Positions 1-9,151 of a DNA stretch of 64,000 nucleotides are shown one piece after another (position 1 is the stretch's first letter; each line of letters opens with the position of its first letter). A program made the translations under genes and the position numbers. Under the pieces are notes generated by a model. That model was not told where the DNA came from. It was given only the letters and a program-made list of their open reading frames with translations, and ran no database searches. The stretch is from Ignavibacteriales bacterium (lineage in GTDB: Bacteria; Bacteroidota; Ignavibacteria; Tepidaquicellales; Tepidaquicellaceae): NCBI GenBank assembly GCA_020635255.1, contig JACKAC010000003.1:62001-126000 (forward strand), in the 5' to 3' direction.

Positions 1-831
1 GAAATTCACCATATACGCCGCAAAATCATACAAATGTATATACATCAACCGGGCATCCTCTGTATTCAGTTCTTTAAAATGTTTCTCCTTTAGTTTCCAT
101 AGCTTGTCATAATATTTCTTCTCTTTTGTTTTCAATAATAAGAGCGTCGTCTTGTAAATTTCAATAATGGAAACGTCACTAAAAGGATGCTTATCCAAAA
201 AATCTATCATCTCGTCAGCCATCATTAGGTTGTAATCGTAATTATTCTGGTTTCTCTCGTGCAGCATTAGGTTATAAAATCGCAGCAGGCGTATGACCGC
301 GTAACGCAGGAAATGGTCAAACTCTGTTTGTAAAATATTAAGCTCCGTATTTGGTTTCTTAATTGTTGCGTACCACAGGTACTCATCGTTAAGTTCGTAC
401 AGATAGTAAAAATAGTCTTCGTCTTTAGCCTTTCGTTCAATGAGCTTTTTAGTATAGGATGCCATCTTCTGTTCATAGATACCGAAAAGCTTCTTAAGAC
501 GAAGTTCCATCAGTACATTTCTTTCCAGATAATACTCCCCTTTCTCAAAATGCATCTGAGCAAGGAATTTTTCCGCGAGCTTATACAGGTCTGATATAAC
601 GTTATTGATCTTGTGATAATCGTATTTCTGTTTAGGGAAGATTTTAGCGAATATCTTTTCTATGGTAAGGTTCCTGTTCTTAAATTCCGGGTAGTACCTT
701 TCAAGTGATTCGAATAAAGATATCGCCAACCTACTCCTGTTAAAATACGGCGATGAGATGAACTCGCCGAAGCGTTTCATTTCCTTACTATCGAACGAGC
801 GCAGAACTTTAATTAATTTAATATTCTCCAT
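1..831 (-). CDS. Uncharacterised protein, paralogue of the 3.5-4.9 kb gene (C-terminus cut by window edge)
   Basis: An open frame of 277 codons runs from the ATG at 831 to the left edge without a stop, so the C-terminus is missing. The N-terminus (MENIKLIKVLRSFDSKEMKR, followed by a short linker to SPYFNRSR) aligns with the start of the complete 481-residue protein at 3476-4921 (LQTFSKEEMKDF then CPYFNKGR). The two are therefore paralogues. The protein is rich in Lys, Glu, Tyr and Leu, looks all-helical, and has no signal peptide, membrane segment or catalytic motif that I can see. The family is unassigned here; a TPR-like helical fold is only a guess. The T9SS gene downstream is divergent. 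Confidence 0.8.
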   Translation of the reverse strand, partial: MENIKLIKVLRSFDSKEMKRFGEFISSPYFNRSRLAISLFESLERYYPEFKNRNLTIEKIFAKIFPKQKYDYHKINNVISDLYKLAEKFLAQMHFEKGEYYLERNVLMELRLKKLFGIYEQKMASYTKKLIERKAKDEDYFYYLYELNDEYLWYATIKKPNTELNILQTEFDHFLRYAVIRLLRFYNLMLHERNQNNYDYNLMMADEMIDFLDKHPFSDVSIIEIYKTTLLLLKTKEKKYYDKLWKLKEKHFKELNTEDARLMYIHLYDFAAYMVNF

Positions 832-1023
832 CCCGGGATAATTATATAGATCTAATTTCAGATAAAAAAACTCAAAAAACAATCTGAAATTAAAGGTTTA
901 CTCAATTCTTAACACGTCAATTCCGAGCTATTTCAGGATAATTTTTAAATAATTATTCTTTGCCGTATAGTAGCCTCGCTTTTAAATTAGGAGCAACTTT
1001 ACATCTAAACAAACTCAGGTAAG

Positions 1024-2664
1024 ATGAAAACAATTGTAATGCTTTCACTAATGATTTTAATACCTTTATCTAACATATTCTCACAGGTGTCACAGCAATG
1101 GGTATCCACTTACAACAGCTCTGGAGTTCAGAACGATGAATCCAAAGCGGTTACAACCGATCTTCAGGGAAATGTATATGTAACGGGGTTAATCACTCTC
1201 AGTGGCACAAATACCGACATTACAACCGTGAAATACAATCCCACAGGCGCTCAGCAATGGGCTGTAACTTACAGCGGACCTTCCCTGCGGGGAGATGTAC
1301 CGGTAGGCATTGCAGTTGATGATTCCGGTAATGTGTACGTTACAGGCAGCAGCAGAGATGCCTCCAACATTGCCGACTACATTACAATAAAATATAATTC
1401 GGCTGGTGTACAGCAATGGGCAAAAATATATACCGGACCAACACTCGGGAACAATTTCGACGAACCTACCGGGATTGTCATCGATCACGCGGGAAATATT
1501 ATTGTAACAGGATACAGTTACAATTCAGGCACTTATTATGATTTCCTTACGATCAAATATAGTCCATCTGGTGATTCGTTATGGGTCACGCGGTCGGTCG
1601 GAGCTGTAGCAAGTCCGGAAGATATTCCTAAAGCCATTTTTGTCGATAATTCGGACAATATATATTTAACCGGGAAAAGAATTGCCGGCGGTGCTTCGGA
1701 AGATGACATTGGTACTATTAAATACGATTCTGCGGGAAACGAACTCTGGCATGCTTTTTATTCGAGCCCTGGGGGCTACAATGACTACGCATATAGTATT
1801 GCAGTAACCGATTCCGGCAATGTTTATGTTACCGGCTATGTAGAAGGTCCCGGCTCTACAAGGAACTACGCGACCGTTAAATATAATCCGGCAGGCGTAG
1901 AACAATGGGCAAGAACATATAACGGTCCCGGCAACGATTGGGATGAAGCATACTCGGTCGCCGTGGATCATTCCGGCAATGCCTATATAACCGGTTACAG
2001 CTATGGAGCCGGTACCGAGGGCGACGCTACAACGATCAAATATACTCCTGCCGGCGATACCGCCTGGGTAAAAAGATATAACGGTCCCTCAGGCAGTGGT
2101 TGGGATGAAGGAATAACCATTAGAACTGATCCCTTTGGAAATGTATATGTAGCCGGAAACAGCTATGCTCCTAACGGTGACATATTACTTATAAAATACA
2201 GCCCGGCGGGAGACTCACTGTGGGGATTCAGATATAACGGACCTAATAACCTAAATGATGAAACAAAAAATATGATACTCGACGCGCAGGGAAACGTTTA
2301 CATAACAGGAAGAACCAATACAAACACCAATGGATATAATTTCATTACACTAAAGTACGGTCTGCCAACAACAATAATCCCGGCAAACTCGAACGTTCCA
2401 GGAGCATTCTCACTTTCTCAAAATTATCCAAACCCGTTCAATCCTATGACTAAAATAAAATTCGACATACCAAAAGCATTCAACACAAAACTTGTTATAT
2501 ATGACATACTCGGTAAAGAGGTTGCTATACTTGTAAACGAAGATCTGAAACCCGGCACTTATGAGGTAGACTTCGATGCGGCAAACCTCCCCAGCGGAAC
2601 ATACTTTTACCGCCTTGACACGGACGGTATCTCCGAAACCAAGAAAATGCTCTTAATAAAATAA
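1024..2664 (+). CDS. Secreted SBBP-type beta-propeller protein with T9SS sorting domain
   Basis: The 546-residue protein starts with a signal peptide ending ...SNIFSQ. About eight repeats of ~50 residues follow, each with the pattern D..GNVYVTG ... TIKY...G...W, as in SBBP beta-propeller proteins. The last ~80 residues form a T9SS type A sorting domain (SLSQNYPNPFNPMTKI, ending KKMLLIK). It is expected to cross the outer membrane through T9SS and be released or attached at the surface. No enzymatic motif is visible; a binding or structural role is inferred. The ATG at 1024 gives a clean signal peptide. A strong hairpin follows the stop. Confidence 0.9.
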   Translation: MKTIVMLSLMILIPLSNIFSQVSQQWVSTYNSSGVQNDESKAVTTDLQGNVYVTGLITLSGTNTDITTVKYNPTGAQQWAVTYSGPSLRGDVPVGIAVDDSGNVYVTGSSRDASNIADYITIKYNSAGVQQWAKIYTGPTLGNNFDEPTGIVIDHAGNIIVTGYSYNSGTYYDFLTIKYSPSGDSLWVTRSVGAVASPEDIPKAIFVDNSDNIYLTGKRIAGGASEDDIGTIKYDSAGNELWHAFYSSPGGYNDYAYSIAVTDSGNVYVTGYVEGPGSTRNYATVKYNPAGVEQWARTYNGPGNDWDEAYSVAVDHSGNAYITGYSYGAGTEGDATTIKYTPAGDTAWVKRYNGPSGSGWDEGITIRTDPFGNVYVAGNSYAPNGDILLIKYSPAGDSLWGFRYNGPNNLNDETKNMILDAQGNVYITGRTNTNTNGYNFITLKYGLPTTIIPANSNVPGAFSLSQNYPNPFNPMTKIKFDIPKAFNTKLVIYDILGKEVAILVNEDLKPGTYEVDFDAANLPSGTYFYRLDTDGISETKKMLLIK

Positions 2665-2670
2665 CTTCAT

Positions 2671-2698
2671 AAAGGAGGAGGATTTACCCTCCTCCTTT
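2671..2698 (+). terminator. Terminator-like hairpin after the SBBP gene
   Basis: The sequence AAAGGAGGAGG, a short loop, then CCTCCTCCTTT forms an 11-bp stem 7 bases after the stop codon. A T-rich tract (CCCCTTTTTTT) follows about ten bases later rather than directly, so termination is likely but not canonical. Confidence 0.6.
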
Positions 2699-2742
2699 AA
2701 ATATTCCCCTTTTTTTCTTAATTTTACCAAAACCTTATCCTA

Positions 2743-3492
2743 TTGAAAACACTTACGGCTTTTCTGTTCGTACTACTCTTTGCTTCAACTTCATTCTCAC
2801 AGGTTGTTAATATAGAGGCGCGCCGACTCCGTACCGAAAAGGACGGATGGGCGGGTGAAGCCAGCGCAGACTTCTTCATCCTAAAAGAGGTTAGCACCGT
2901 TTACGCGATTGAGGGTAAAGCCCAGATTCAGTTTAAAAAAGATAAAAGCCTCTTCCTTTTTCTTTCGGATTTGGGTTTCATTAAAGCAGATGACAAGGAT
3001 TTCCAGAACAGCGGCTTTCAGCATATCAGGTATAACTATAAACTCACCGATACATTTCTGAGATGGGAAGTCTTCACTCAGGCTCAGTTTAATAAAGTAA
3101 GGGATATAAAGCTCCGCCTCCTTGCCGGCACAGGACCAAGATTTAAATTATATGATACGGATAAGATGAGATTTTACATCGGGACGCTGTACATGTACGA
3201 ATACGAGGAAAGACAATCCGAACCTATCATAGAACGTGAAAACAGGATAAGCAGTTATTTTTCATACACATTTAATATTGGCAAGCTCCTGCTTTTTGGT
3301 ACAGTATATTATCAGCCTGAGGTCACCCAGCTCGATGACTACCGTCTGGTAAATCAAACCGATCTGGAATTCAAAATATTCGATGAATTCAAATTTGTGA
3401 TAAAGTACAGGCTTCTTTATGATACTTTCCCTCCTCCCTCCGTGCCAAATACTTCTTATTCCTTCTCTAATGGATTTAAGCTTGTGCTCTAA
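2743..3492 (+). CDS. Outer-membrane DUF481-like beta-barrel protein
   Basis: The 249-residue protein has a signal peptide (ending STSFSQ) and alternating-residue beta-strands throughout, from NIEARRLRTEKDGWAG to the C-terminal SFSNGFKLVL. This resembles DUF481 (salt-induced outer-membrane protein family). The family call is from memory of the pattern. The start is TTG at 2743, because no in-frame ATG precedes the signal peptide. The 3' end overlaps the convergent gene at 3476-4921 by 17 bp, an unusual arrangement that couples the ends of two genes. Confidence 0.7.
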   Translation: MKTLTAFLFVLLFASTSFSQVVNIEARRLRTEKDGWAGEASADFFILKEVSTVYAIEGKAQIQFKKDKSLFLFLSDLGFIKADDKDFQNSGFQHIRYNYKLTDTFLRWEVFTQAQFNKVRDIKLRLLAGTGPRFKLYDTDKMRFYIGTLYMYEYEERQSEPIIERENRISSYFSYTFNIGKLLLFGTVYYQPEVTQLDDYRLVNQTDLEFKIFDEFKFVIKYRLLYDTFPPPSVPNTSYSFSNGFKLVL

Positions 3493-4921
3493 CTTCCTTC
3501 ACCATTTCACGCACTTTCTCTCCAAACCAATCCTTCTTAGGTGTATGAGGATCTAAATCCGCCATCTCCTTTCTCTGGTCTTTCGGCTTCCCTGCCATCT
3601 TCAAAATAAATTTGTAATTGTTCATGAACTGCTTGCCCGTATTAAGGTGAGAGAGAGGAATATCCGGGCGGTTTTTGAGATACTGTGCATGCTTGCTTAG
3701 CTCCTCATATCCTTCATCCAGCATACCCAGCTCGAAGAAGTTCTTCATCCTTAGCCTGGACTTGTCTATGTAATAAATATAGTTCTCTGCGTTCACCTTG
3801 TTCACCAGCTCCAGCGACTTTTCAAACTTACCTTTCTCAAAATCTATCTTGGCTAGCGAAAGGTTAAGTTCGTTTTCCTTTTGCTCTGAGGGAAGGAAGT
3901 GTGAGTATTTATGAATAAAGTTCTCCGTCCATTTCAGATCCTTCATCTTTAGACCTATAAATACATAATCCCTGAAGTTGTTTAGCGGAAATGTAAACTT
4001 TTTCAGATCGTCGTAAAGACCAAGCTCCAGCTTCTTTTTGAACAGGTAAAATATCTCGGCTATATAATCCTCCTCGCCTATGTTCATGCGGTTTATACAA
4101 TGGTTTGTCATCACCTTGAGAACCGAATCCTTATACTTCTCTGAAAAGCTGTTTATATTCCGGAAAAAGAATTTCTTTGCCGTGAGATAGTTGCGTTTAT
4201 TATCAGGCTCGCTGAAAGTAGAGAACAAACAGGTATGGAGTTTAACTTCTTTCGAAAATTGAAAATTCATGCGCCTCAATCCGGCTTTAAGCCTCTTCAG
4301 ATTTATCGACCGTGCTATCAGGTCCACGAGATTGTTTTCCGATTTTACCCTGTGTAGCTTTTGCTGTGTATGCTCTATATATAGATCGAAAACAATTAAA
4401 AAGAAACAGCTCGCCAGGTAATTTGTAAATACCAGGTATTGATTATGAAAATTCTTTCCCGTCATGCTCAGCCATTGCGCATGTAAAAAATGTATATCCT
4501 TCATGTCTGTGTTAAAATTAAACTTCTGTATTTCACACCCCTCCAAACTGTTTATCCTCTTTTCAAACTCCTTATGAAGCCCCCGATCTTTGTATTCATT
4601 GAGAAGGAGTTTCTCGCGATGAACACGGTCGTTTTTTATGTTCTTTATGACAAGAAACTCATCCGTCAATTTTTTTAATTCCGAAAACCGGTTCCTTAAT
4701 GTCTGCTTCGAATATGACCTGTTCTCCTCCTTCGCCATAAAGAAGTTCTCAAAAGAGCTTTCGGTATCTTTACCCTTTTTCGAAATGTACTCACTAAGAC
4801 CATCCAGAATAACCGTGTAATCACGTCCCTTATTAAAGTACGGACATTCCAGTACGGTCTTAAAATCCTTCATCTCTTCTTTACTGAAGGTTTGTAAAAT
4901 TCTTATAAGATTTTTTGCCAT
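3476..4921 (-). CDS. Uncharacterised ~480-residue helical protein
   Basis: This is a complete 481-residue member of the family also found truncated at 1-831. It begins MAKNLIRILQTFSKEEMKDF and contains the shared motif PYFNKGR near residue 28. It is Lys- and Glu-rich, predicted helical, and has no signal peptide or membrane span; the C-terminus is basic. I know no function. The size, helix richness and repeated KFEKSLELV-like segments near residue 365 could fit a TPR-like repeat scaffold, but this is inference. It converges on and overlaps the DUF481-like gene. Confidence 0.8.
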   Translation of the reverse strand: MAKNLIRILQTFSKEEMKDFKTVLECPYFNKGRDYTVILDGLSEYISKKGKDTESSFENFFMAKEENRSYSKQTLRNRFSELKKLTDEFLVIKNIKNDRVHREKLLLNEYKDRGLHKEFEKRINSLEGCEIQKFNFNTDMKDIHFLHAQWLSMTGKNFHNQYLVFTNYLASCFFLIVFDLYIEHTQQKLHRVKSENNLVDLIARSINLKRLKAGLRRMNFQFSKEVKLHTCLFSTFSEPDNKRNYLTAKKFFFRNINSFSEKYKDSVLKVMTNHCINRMNIGEEDYIAEIFYLFKKKLELGLYDDLKKFTFPLNNFRDYVFIGLKMKDLKWTENFIHKYSHFLPSEQKENELNLSLAKIDFEKGKFEKSLELVNKVNAENYIYYIDKSRLRMKNFFELGMLDEGYEELSKHAQYLKNRPDIPLSHLNTGKQFMNNYKFILKMAGKPKDQRKEMADLDPHTPKKDWFGEKVREMVKEVRAQA

Positions 4922-5100
4922 TTTTTATGGGTATAATTATTCCTAAAAAATACAATTTTTAGCCTAAATTAGCAACATTGTGTTAATTTTTACTGGGTAT
5001 AATATTACTTTAATTTCTTTGCTTATTACTCCTCCATATAATAATTTTGAATAGAAATTGTTTTTTGAATTGAAATACCCTTCCCCGTATATACTGTGGC

Positions 5101-5183
5101 AGAGCGCTGTTATCATGCAGTGTAATGTCCCGTTGTGATACCAACACAAATGGCACAAAGATTTACTTTGCGCCATTTTTTTT
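5101..5183 (+). ncRNA. Candidate small RNA of about 80 nt ending at a strong terminator
   Basis: The 334-bp gap between 4921 and 5256 holds no convincing ORF. It has a possible sigma70-like promoter (TTGAAT at 5065, 17 bp, TATATA at 5088) and a strong terminator at 5149-5183. The stem is AATGGCACAAAG / CTTTGCGCCATT with one mismatch, then eight T residues. The upstream gene points the other way, so the terminator has no obvious coding transcript to end. That leaves a short RNA as the simplest explanation. The internal segment TTGTG-ATACCAA-CACAA can also pair. No known RNA family is recognised. Confidence 0.3.
5149..5183 (+). terminator. Rho-independent terminator
   Basis: A 12-bp stem with one mismatch, a five-base loop and a run of eight T on the + strand. 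There is no T run on the other strand, so it acts rightwards. No gene lies on the + strand upstream within the gap. Confidence 0.7.
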
Positions 5184-5255
5184 GCCCAAACTTAATTCCT
5201 ACGAATAGCTCTTTTTTAAAATTCAAATTCATTTCAGGAAAAGTTATTTTTACAA

Positions 5256-5615
5256 ATGGAAAACTTCAAAGATATCTTCACGCGGTTAAAAAAGAACCTC
5301 ACTCAATTTAAAAAAGGTATAGTTGTTCAAAACAGCACCGAAGACAATTACTACCTAAATACTAATACCGAATTCAACAAAAAACCGATGTTCTTCGCCG
5401 CTGTCGCAATAAAAAAGAATTACGTATCGTATTACCTCATGCCTGTATATACAAATCCCGCCTTGCTAAAGGGCATCTCGCCTGCGCTCAAAAAGAAAAT
5501 GCAGGGGAAATCATGCTTCAATTTCAAAACCATTGATGAGGATCTGTTTAAAGAGTTGGGAGACCTGACTAAGAAAGGATACGAATCTTTTAAGAAAGAA
5601 GGGTTTATTAAATAA
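5256..5615 (+). CDS. DUF1801-like small cytoplasmic protein
   Basis: The 119-residue protein has no signal peptide. The segments YYLMPVYTNPALLKGISPAL, then KGKSCFNF-like MQGKSCFNFK and the closing ...LTKKGYESFKKEGF fit the DUF1801 (YdhG-like) pattern of small alpha/beta proteins of unknown biochemical role. It is monocistronic: a terminator lies both before and just after it. The start ATG at 5256 is preceded by an AT-rich leader with no clear Shine-Dalgarno, common in Bacteroidota. Confidence 0.7.
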   Translation: MENFKDIFTRLKKNLTQFKKGIVVQNSTEDNYYLNTNTEFNKKPMFFAAVAIKKNYVSYYLMPVYTNPALLKGISPALKKKMQGKSCFNFKTIDEDLFKELGDLTKKGYESFKKEGFIK

Positions 5616-5617
5616 AC

Positions 5618-5648
5618 AAAAAAGGCGGTCATTGACCGCCTTTTTTAA
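5618..5648. terminator. Bidirectional terminator between convergent genes
   Basis: AAGGCGGTC-ATT-GACCGCCTT forms a perfect 9-bp stem flanked by A and T runs on both sides. It can therefore serve both the DUF1801-like gene and the convergent small secreted-protein gene at 5652-6014. Confidence 0.9.
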
Positions 5649-5651
5649 AAG

Positions 5652-6014
5652 CTACTCGTTTATCACTTCAAACGTTCCGTCCCAATTTATCCGGAGCGTA
5701 TGTAGTGCACATGCATCCACATTGTAAAATATTACTGCATTCCCATCCAGGTCGGTGATCTTTATGTCGAATATGCAGGTTTCTCCCAGCGATTCCGGAA
5801 TATATACCTGTACGGTTGATTGGTCGTTAAAAAGATCACTCGGTAATATGTCGTCACCCCAGTTATTGCTCTCTGCAGGTGAAACATAAATGTTATTCAG
5901 AGTAACCCCGGTGTTGTTCTCAATATAAAAACCCAGAGCCTGTGAATAAGAATTTTGTGAAGTGAAGAAGGAAAGACAGAACAAAAAGCCAAATAAGAAT
6001 AAGATTTTTTTCAT
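5652..6014 (-). CDS. Small secreted protein of unknown function
   Basis: The 120-residue protein has a clear signal peptide (MKKILFLFGFLFCLSFF ... NSYSQ). The mature part is about 95 residues and beta-rich, with IENNTGVTLNNIYVSPAESN, WGDDILPSD and a C-terminal two-cysteine segment (C at CIFDIKITD and at VDACALHTL). It resembles small secreted domains seen widely in bacteria that carry the NNTG...W.DD signature, for which I know no function. It has no sorting domain, so it probably stays in the periplasm. It is a single gene. Confidence 0.75.
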   Translation of the reverse strand: MKKILFLFGFLFCLSFFTSQNSYSQALGFYIENNTGVTLNNIYVSPAESNNWGDDILPSDLFNDQSTVQVYIPESLGETCIFDIKITDLDGNAVIFYNVDACALHTLRINWDGTFEVINE

Positions 6015-6162
6015 CTTGTTTTAATTTAAGGGTTGTGCGGTGGATGAATTTACGTAACGGGAAATCAAAAAAACAGCCTTAAAATTCAGCCGGCAACCCC
6101 TCCTCATGCCTGCTTTCCCATTCCATAATTCCCAATAAAACACTATCTTTAGTAAAACCCTT

Positions 6163-6627
6163 ATGCAAATGAAAACACTGAGCCTGTTAATACCGGCTAT
6201 TGCGCTTACTCTGCTTCTTGCCGGGTGCTCATCCTCCGGTAACTCCTACATCGGTAAAGAATATGAACTAAACAAGGTCTGGGTTCTCCAAAACCTCGCC
6301 GGAAAAACCGCCGATAACTCTAACTTCCCTAACGGTCTCCCATGGATGGAGCTAAAGGTCAACTCTACTACTATGAGCGGAAGCACCGGTTGTAACACTA
6401 TGGGCGGACCGGTCTATGCTACAAGCGACAAGATATACTTCGGCAATATAATTTCCACACGGATGTACTGTGAAGGTGTCAATGAGCAAGGATTCTTCAA
6501 TGCTTTGCAAAATGCCCGCACATGGACAATAGAAAATGACCGCCTTTTCCTCTATGACGCGCCCGGAGGTATTGTCCTCGCCGTATTCAAAGAAGGCGAA
6601 GTCCCAAAGACTGAACCGCAAAATTAA
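6163..6627 (+). CDS. META-domain lipoprotein (HslJ-like)
   Basis: The 154-residue protein begins with a lipoprotein signal ending LLLAGC, so it should be lipid-anchored after cleavage. The rest matches the META/HslJ domain: VWVLQNLAGK, a GSTGCNTMGGPVY core motif, then ISTRMYCEG and the terminal LFLYD...VLAVFKEG. In other bacteria META proteins are linked to heat-shock or novobiocin resistance phenotypes; the molecular role is unknown. ATG at 6169 is an equally good start. It sits 11 bp before the TPR gene and is probably co-transcribed with it. Confidence 0.85.
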   Translation: MQMKTLSLLIPAIALTLLLAGCSSSGNSYIGKEYELNKVWVLQNLAGKTADNSNFPNGLPWMELKVNSTTMSGSTGCNTMGGPVYATSDKIYFGNIISTRMYCEGVNEQGFFNALQNARTWTIENDRLFLYDAPGGIVLAVFKEGEVPKTEPQN

Positions 6628-6638
6628 AGAAAACGGAA

Positions 6639-7703
6639 ATGAGAAAACTAGCTTACCTCTTTTTATTTATATTCGCTTGCACATCTGCATTCGCGCAGGT
6701 CAATGACCCCGAAGCAAAGAAGCTGTTCGAACAGGGTATAAACGAACACGACAACGGTAATTACGACAAAGCCATCTCCCTCTATGAGCAGGCGCTCGAG
6801 ATTGAACCCGGTAACGAGGTAATTATTTATGAGATGGGTTACACATACAGCGCCCTCAAAAATTACCAGAAGGTCGTCTCCCTTATTTCTGCGCAGATAG
6901 AAAAGGGCGTTAAGAATCCCGACATGTACGTGCTCCTCGGAAATGTTTACGATGAAATGAATGACCCATACAAATCGATTGAAACCTACAAAGCCGGGCT
7001 CGAAAAATTCCCAAACTCCGGCGTAATGTATTATAACTACGGCATCACCCTCGCGAAGCAAAAGGAGATGGAAAAAGCGCTGGAGAAATTCGAAAAAGGT
7101 ATCGCTGTAGATCCCGCTTATCCCAGTAATTTTTACATGGCAGCAAAGCTCCTCGACGGTTCTAGCCAATCCATTTGGTCTGTACTGTACGGGGAGATTT
7201 ACCTAAACCTGATTCCCGATAATGCCCGCGCCGAGGAGCTGAGCAAAATGATCTATGACTTCTACGCATCCCGTATTCAAAAGACCGACGACGGGTATAC
7301 CGTCTCTATAAATCCATTCAACTCACTTGGTGACAAAGACAAGGTAAACTTACAGGGAAGATATGAAATGTACAGCCTCCTCGGTGTAACTGCATTGCAG
7401 GAATACGGATTAAATCTAGACGGCTTCGCTCACCTCCGCGATGTCATTGCAAAACTCTGGACTGAAAAAAATGAACCCCAATACCAGAACATCCTCTTCG
7501 ACAGGCAGAAGCAGCTGATGGATATGAACAAAGACTACCTCACGTGTTATAACTACCTCATACTCGCGTACGCCGATCCGGACAGGTTCTCCGCCTGGTA
7601 CGATAAAAACAAATCCACGTTCGATGCCTTCGCTGAATGGATGGCAGATCACCCGCTCAAATTCACTGCCGGCTCTAAATACTACCGCCAACAGTACGAG
7701 TAA
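6639..7703 (+). CDS. Periplasmic TPR protein
   Basis: The 354-residue protein has a signal peptide ending SAFAQ. At least four tetratricopeptide repeats occupy residues ~25-165 (for example GINEHDNGNYDKAISLYEQA, AYTYSALKNYQKVVSL-type and YNYGITLAKQKEMEKALEKF). The C-terminal half is a non-TPR helical region without a recognised family. TPRs normally mediate protein-protein contacts; the partner is unknown. It lies 11 bp after the META lipoprotein, so the pair is a likely envelope-associated operon. Confidence 0.85.
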   Translation: MRKLAYLFLFIFACTSAFAQVNDPEAKKLFEQGINEHDNGNYDKAISLYEQALEIEPGNEVIIYEMGYTYSALKNYQKVVSLISAQIEKGVKNPDMYVLLGNVYDEMNDPYKSIETYKAGLEKFPNSGVMYYNYGITLAKQKEMEKALEKFEKGIAVDPAYPSNFYMAAKLLDGSSQSIWSVLYGEIYLNLIPDNARAEELSKMIYDFYASRIQKTDDGYTVSINPFNSLGDKDKVNLQGRYEMYSLLGVTALQEYGLNLDGFAHLRDVIAKLWTEKNEPQYQNILFDRQKQLMDMNKDYLTCYNYLILAYADPDRFSAWYDKNKSTFDAFAEWMADHPLKFTAGSKYYRQQYE

Positions 7704-7779
7704 GGAATTTTTTTCTTCTCTACGGCAGTTAAAGTAAATACGGTGCGTTATATTTGATGAATTAAACGGCTGTATTATC

Positions 7780-9099
7780 ATGAAAAGAATCATACTCGCA
7801 GTTATTCTGCTCATCTCCGCAGACTCCTACTCGCAAGATCCAGACCCGAAGCTCATCGGCTACTGGCAGAATTGGCAGGACCCCGCGTCACCCTATATCC
7901 CTCTCCCGAATATCGACACCAGCTATAATATCATTCCCGTAGCCTTCGCGGTACCCGCTCCCGGCTCTACTTATAATATGACATTCACACCCGACGTGGG
8001 AACGGTTCAGCAGTTCATAAACGATGTGCAGTCCATGCAGTCCCTCGGAAAAAAAATTCTCATCTCCGTCGGCGGCGCCACTGCAAATATCGAACTCAAC
8101 GACACTAACCAGAGGAACATATTCATCTCGTCCATGCTCTCGATCATAAACACATACGGCTTCGACGGAATGGACATCGATATAGAAGGCGGGTCGCTCT
8201 CCGTCACGGGCGGTACTATTACTAACCCCGTCGATGCGCGCATCATCCATCTCATCTACGCCGTCAAAAAAATAATGCAGGAATATTACTCTCTGCACGG
8301 GCGCAGGCTTATACTCGGCTTCGCTCCCGAGACTGCTTACGTGCAGGGCGGTATGTCATCTTACGGAGGAATATGGGGCGCGTATCTCCCTGTCCTTCAC
8401 GCGCTCAGGGACTCCATCGCTTACCTTCACGTCCAGCTGTATAATAGCGGGTCCATGTTCGGTATAGATGGTCATGTGTACACGCAGGGTACGGCGGACT
8501 TTATTTTGTCGCAGACCGAGGCGCTTTTGCAGGGGTTCAATACGCAGGGAGGTTTCTTCGCGCCCTTCCAGCCTCAGCAGGTTATTGTCGGACTGCCCGC
8601 ATGCTCCTCTGCTTCCGGCGGCGGCTACATAAATCCCGATACCGTGCGTTCTGCTATAAAATATCTCCTCGGAACCGGACCGAAACCCGCCAACTACACG
8701 GCTGTCGGAACTTACCCCGGGCTCAAAGGAATGATGGACTGGTCTGTTAACTGGGACGCGCAGGTCAATTGCCATCCCCTATATGAATACGCGCGGAATT
8801 TCGACCGGATCTTCCGCGGTACCACGGGCATTAACAATAACACAACCGGCACTTCACGTTTCACGTTCAGCTTTCATCCCAACCCCCTTCATACGGGAGG
8901 CATACTCAACTTCGAAAATCCCGAAGGACTCCGCTCCGTTAAAATTTATGATGTACTCGGCAGACAGGTGCTCAGCTTCTCCGGGAACGACCTCCTCACA
9001 GGGCAGGTGCGCATCAATATTCCATCCGGAACATACTTCCTCACGGCTCTCACTCTCCGCGGTGAGACCTTCAGCAATAGAATGATCGTAATAAAATAA
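7780..9099 (+). CDS. Secreted GH18 chitinase-like glycoside hydrolase with T9SS-type C-terminus
   Basis: The 439-residue protein has a short signal peptide. The family 18 catalytic motif DGMDIDIE lies at residues 129-136, with E136 as the proton donor and the Asp residues in place. Other GH18 features include the early GYWQNW strand, ILISVGG (the SxGG motif) and a late GLKGMMDWSVNWD strand. It should cleave chitin-like beta-1,4-GlcNAc polymers outside the cell. The last ~75 residues look like a divergent T9SS sorting domain: FSFHPNPL replaces NYPNPFNP, but VKIYDVLG, the SGTYF element and the basic end are kept. It appears monocistronic. Confidence 0.9.
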   Translation: MKRIILAVILLISADSYSQDPDPKLIGYWQNWQDPASPYIPLPNIDTSYNIIPVAFAVPAPGSTYNMTFTPDVGTVQQFINDVQSMQSLGKKILISVGGATANIELNDTNQRNIFISSMLSIINTYGFDGMDIDIEGGSLSVTGGTITNPVDARIIHLIYAVKKIMQEYYSLHGRRLILGFAPETAYVQGGMSSYGGIWGAYLPVLHALRDSIAYLHVQLYNSGSMFGIDGHVYTQGTADFILSQTEALLQGFNTQGGFFAPFQPQQVIVGLPACSSASGGGYINPDTVRSAIKYLLGTGPKPANYTAVGTYPGLKGMMDWSVNWDAQVNCHPLYEYARNFDRIFRGTTGINNNTTGTSRFTFSFHPNPLHTGGILNFENPEGLRSVKIYDVLGRQVLSFSGNDLLTGQVRINIPSGTYFLTALTLRGETFSNRMIVIK

Positions 9100-9112
9100 T
9101 CGAATTGTTATT

Positions 9113-9145
9113 CCCCATTTTACAAAGGGGGGACTAAGGGGGGTT
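9113..9145. repeat. G/C-tract hairpin repeat (CCCC-N10-GGGG type)
   Basis: CCCC-ATTTTACAAA-GGGG plus a second run (GGGGGACTAAGGGGGG-like) lies between the convergent chitinase and VOC genes. Similar hairpins occur at 18716-18736 and 35768-35793, so this is a dispersed intergenic element that probably also ends transcription. Confidence 0.5.
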
Positions 9146-9151
9146 AAATGA

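Noticed and set aside
5088..5160. A tRNA or tRNA-like gene
   Set aside because: A D-loop-like GGCAGAGCGC and a 5-bp/7-base arm are visible, but there is no acceptor stem, the anticodon loop would be eight bases and the T-loop consensus is absent.
4964..5176. 70-residue leftward ORF in the gap
   Set aside because: It covers the terminator and AT-rich sequence, with no recognisable protein features.
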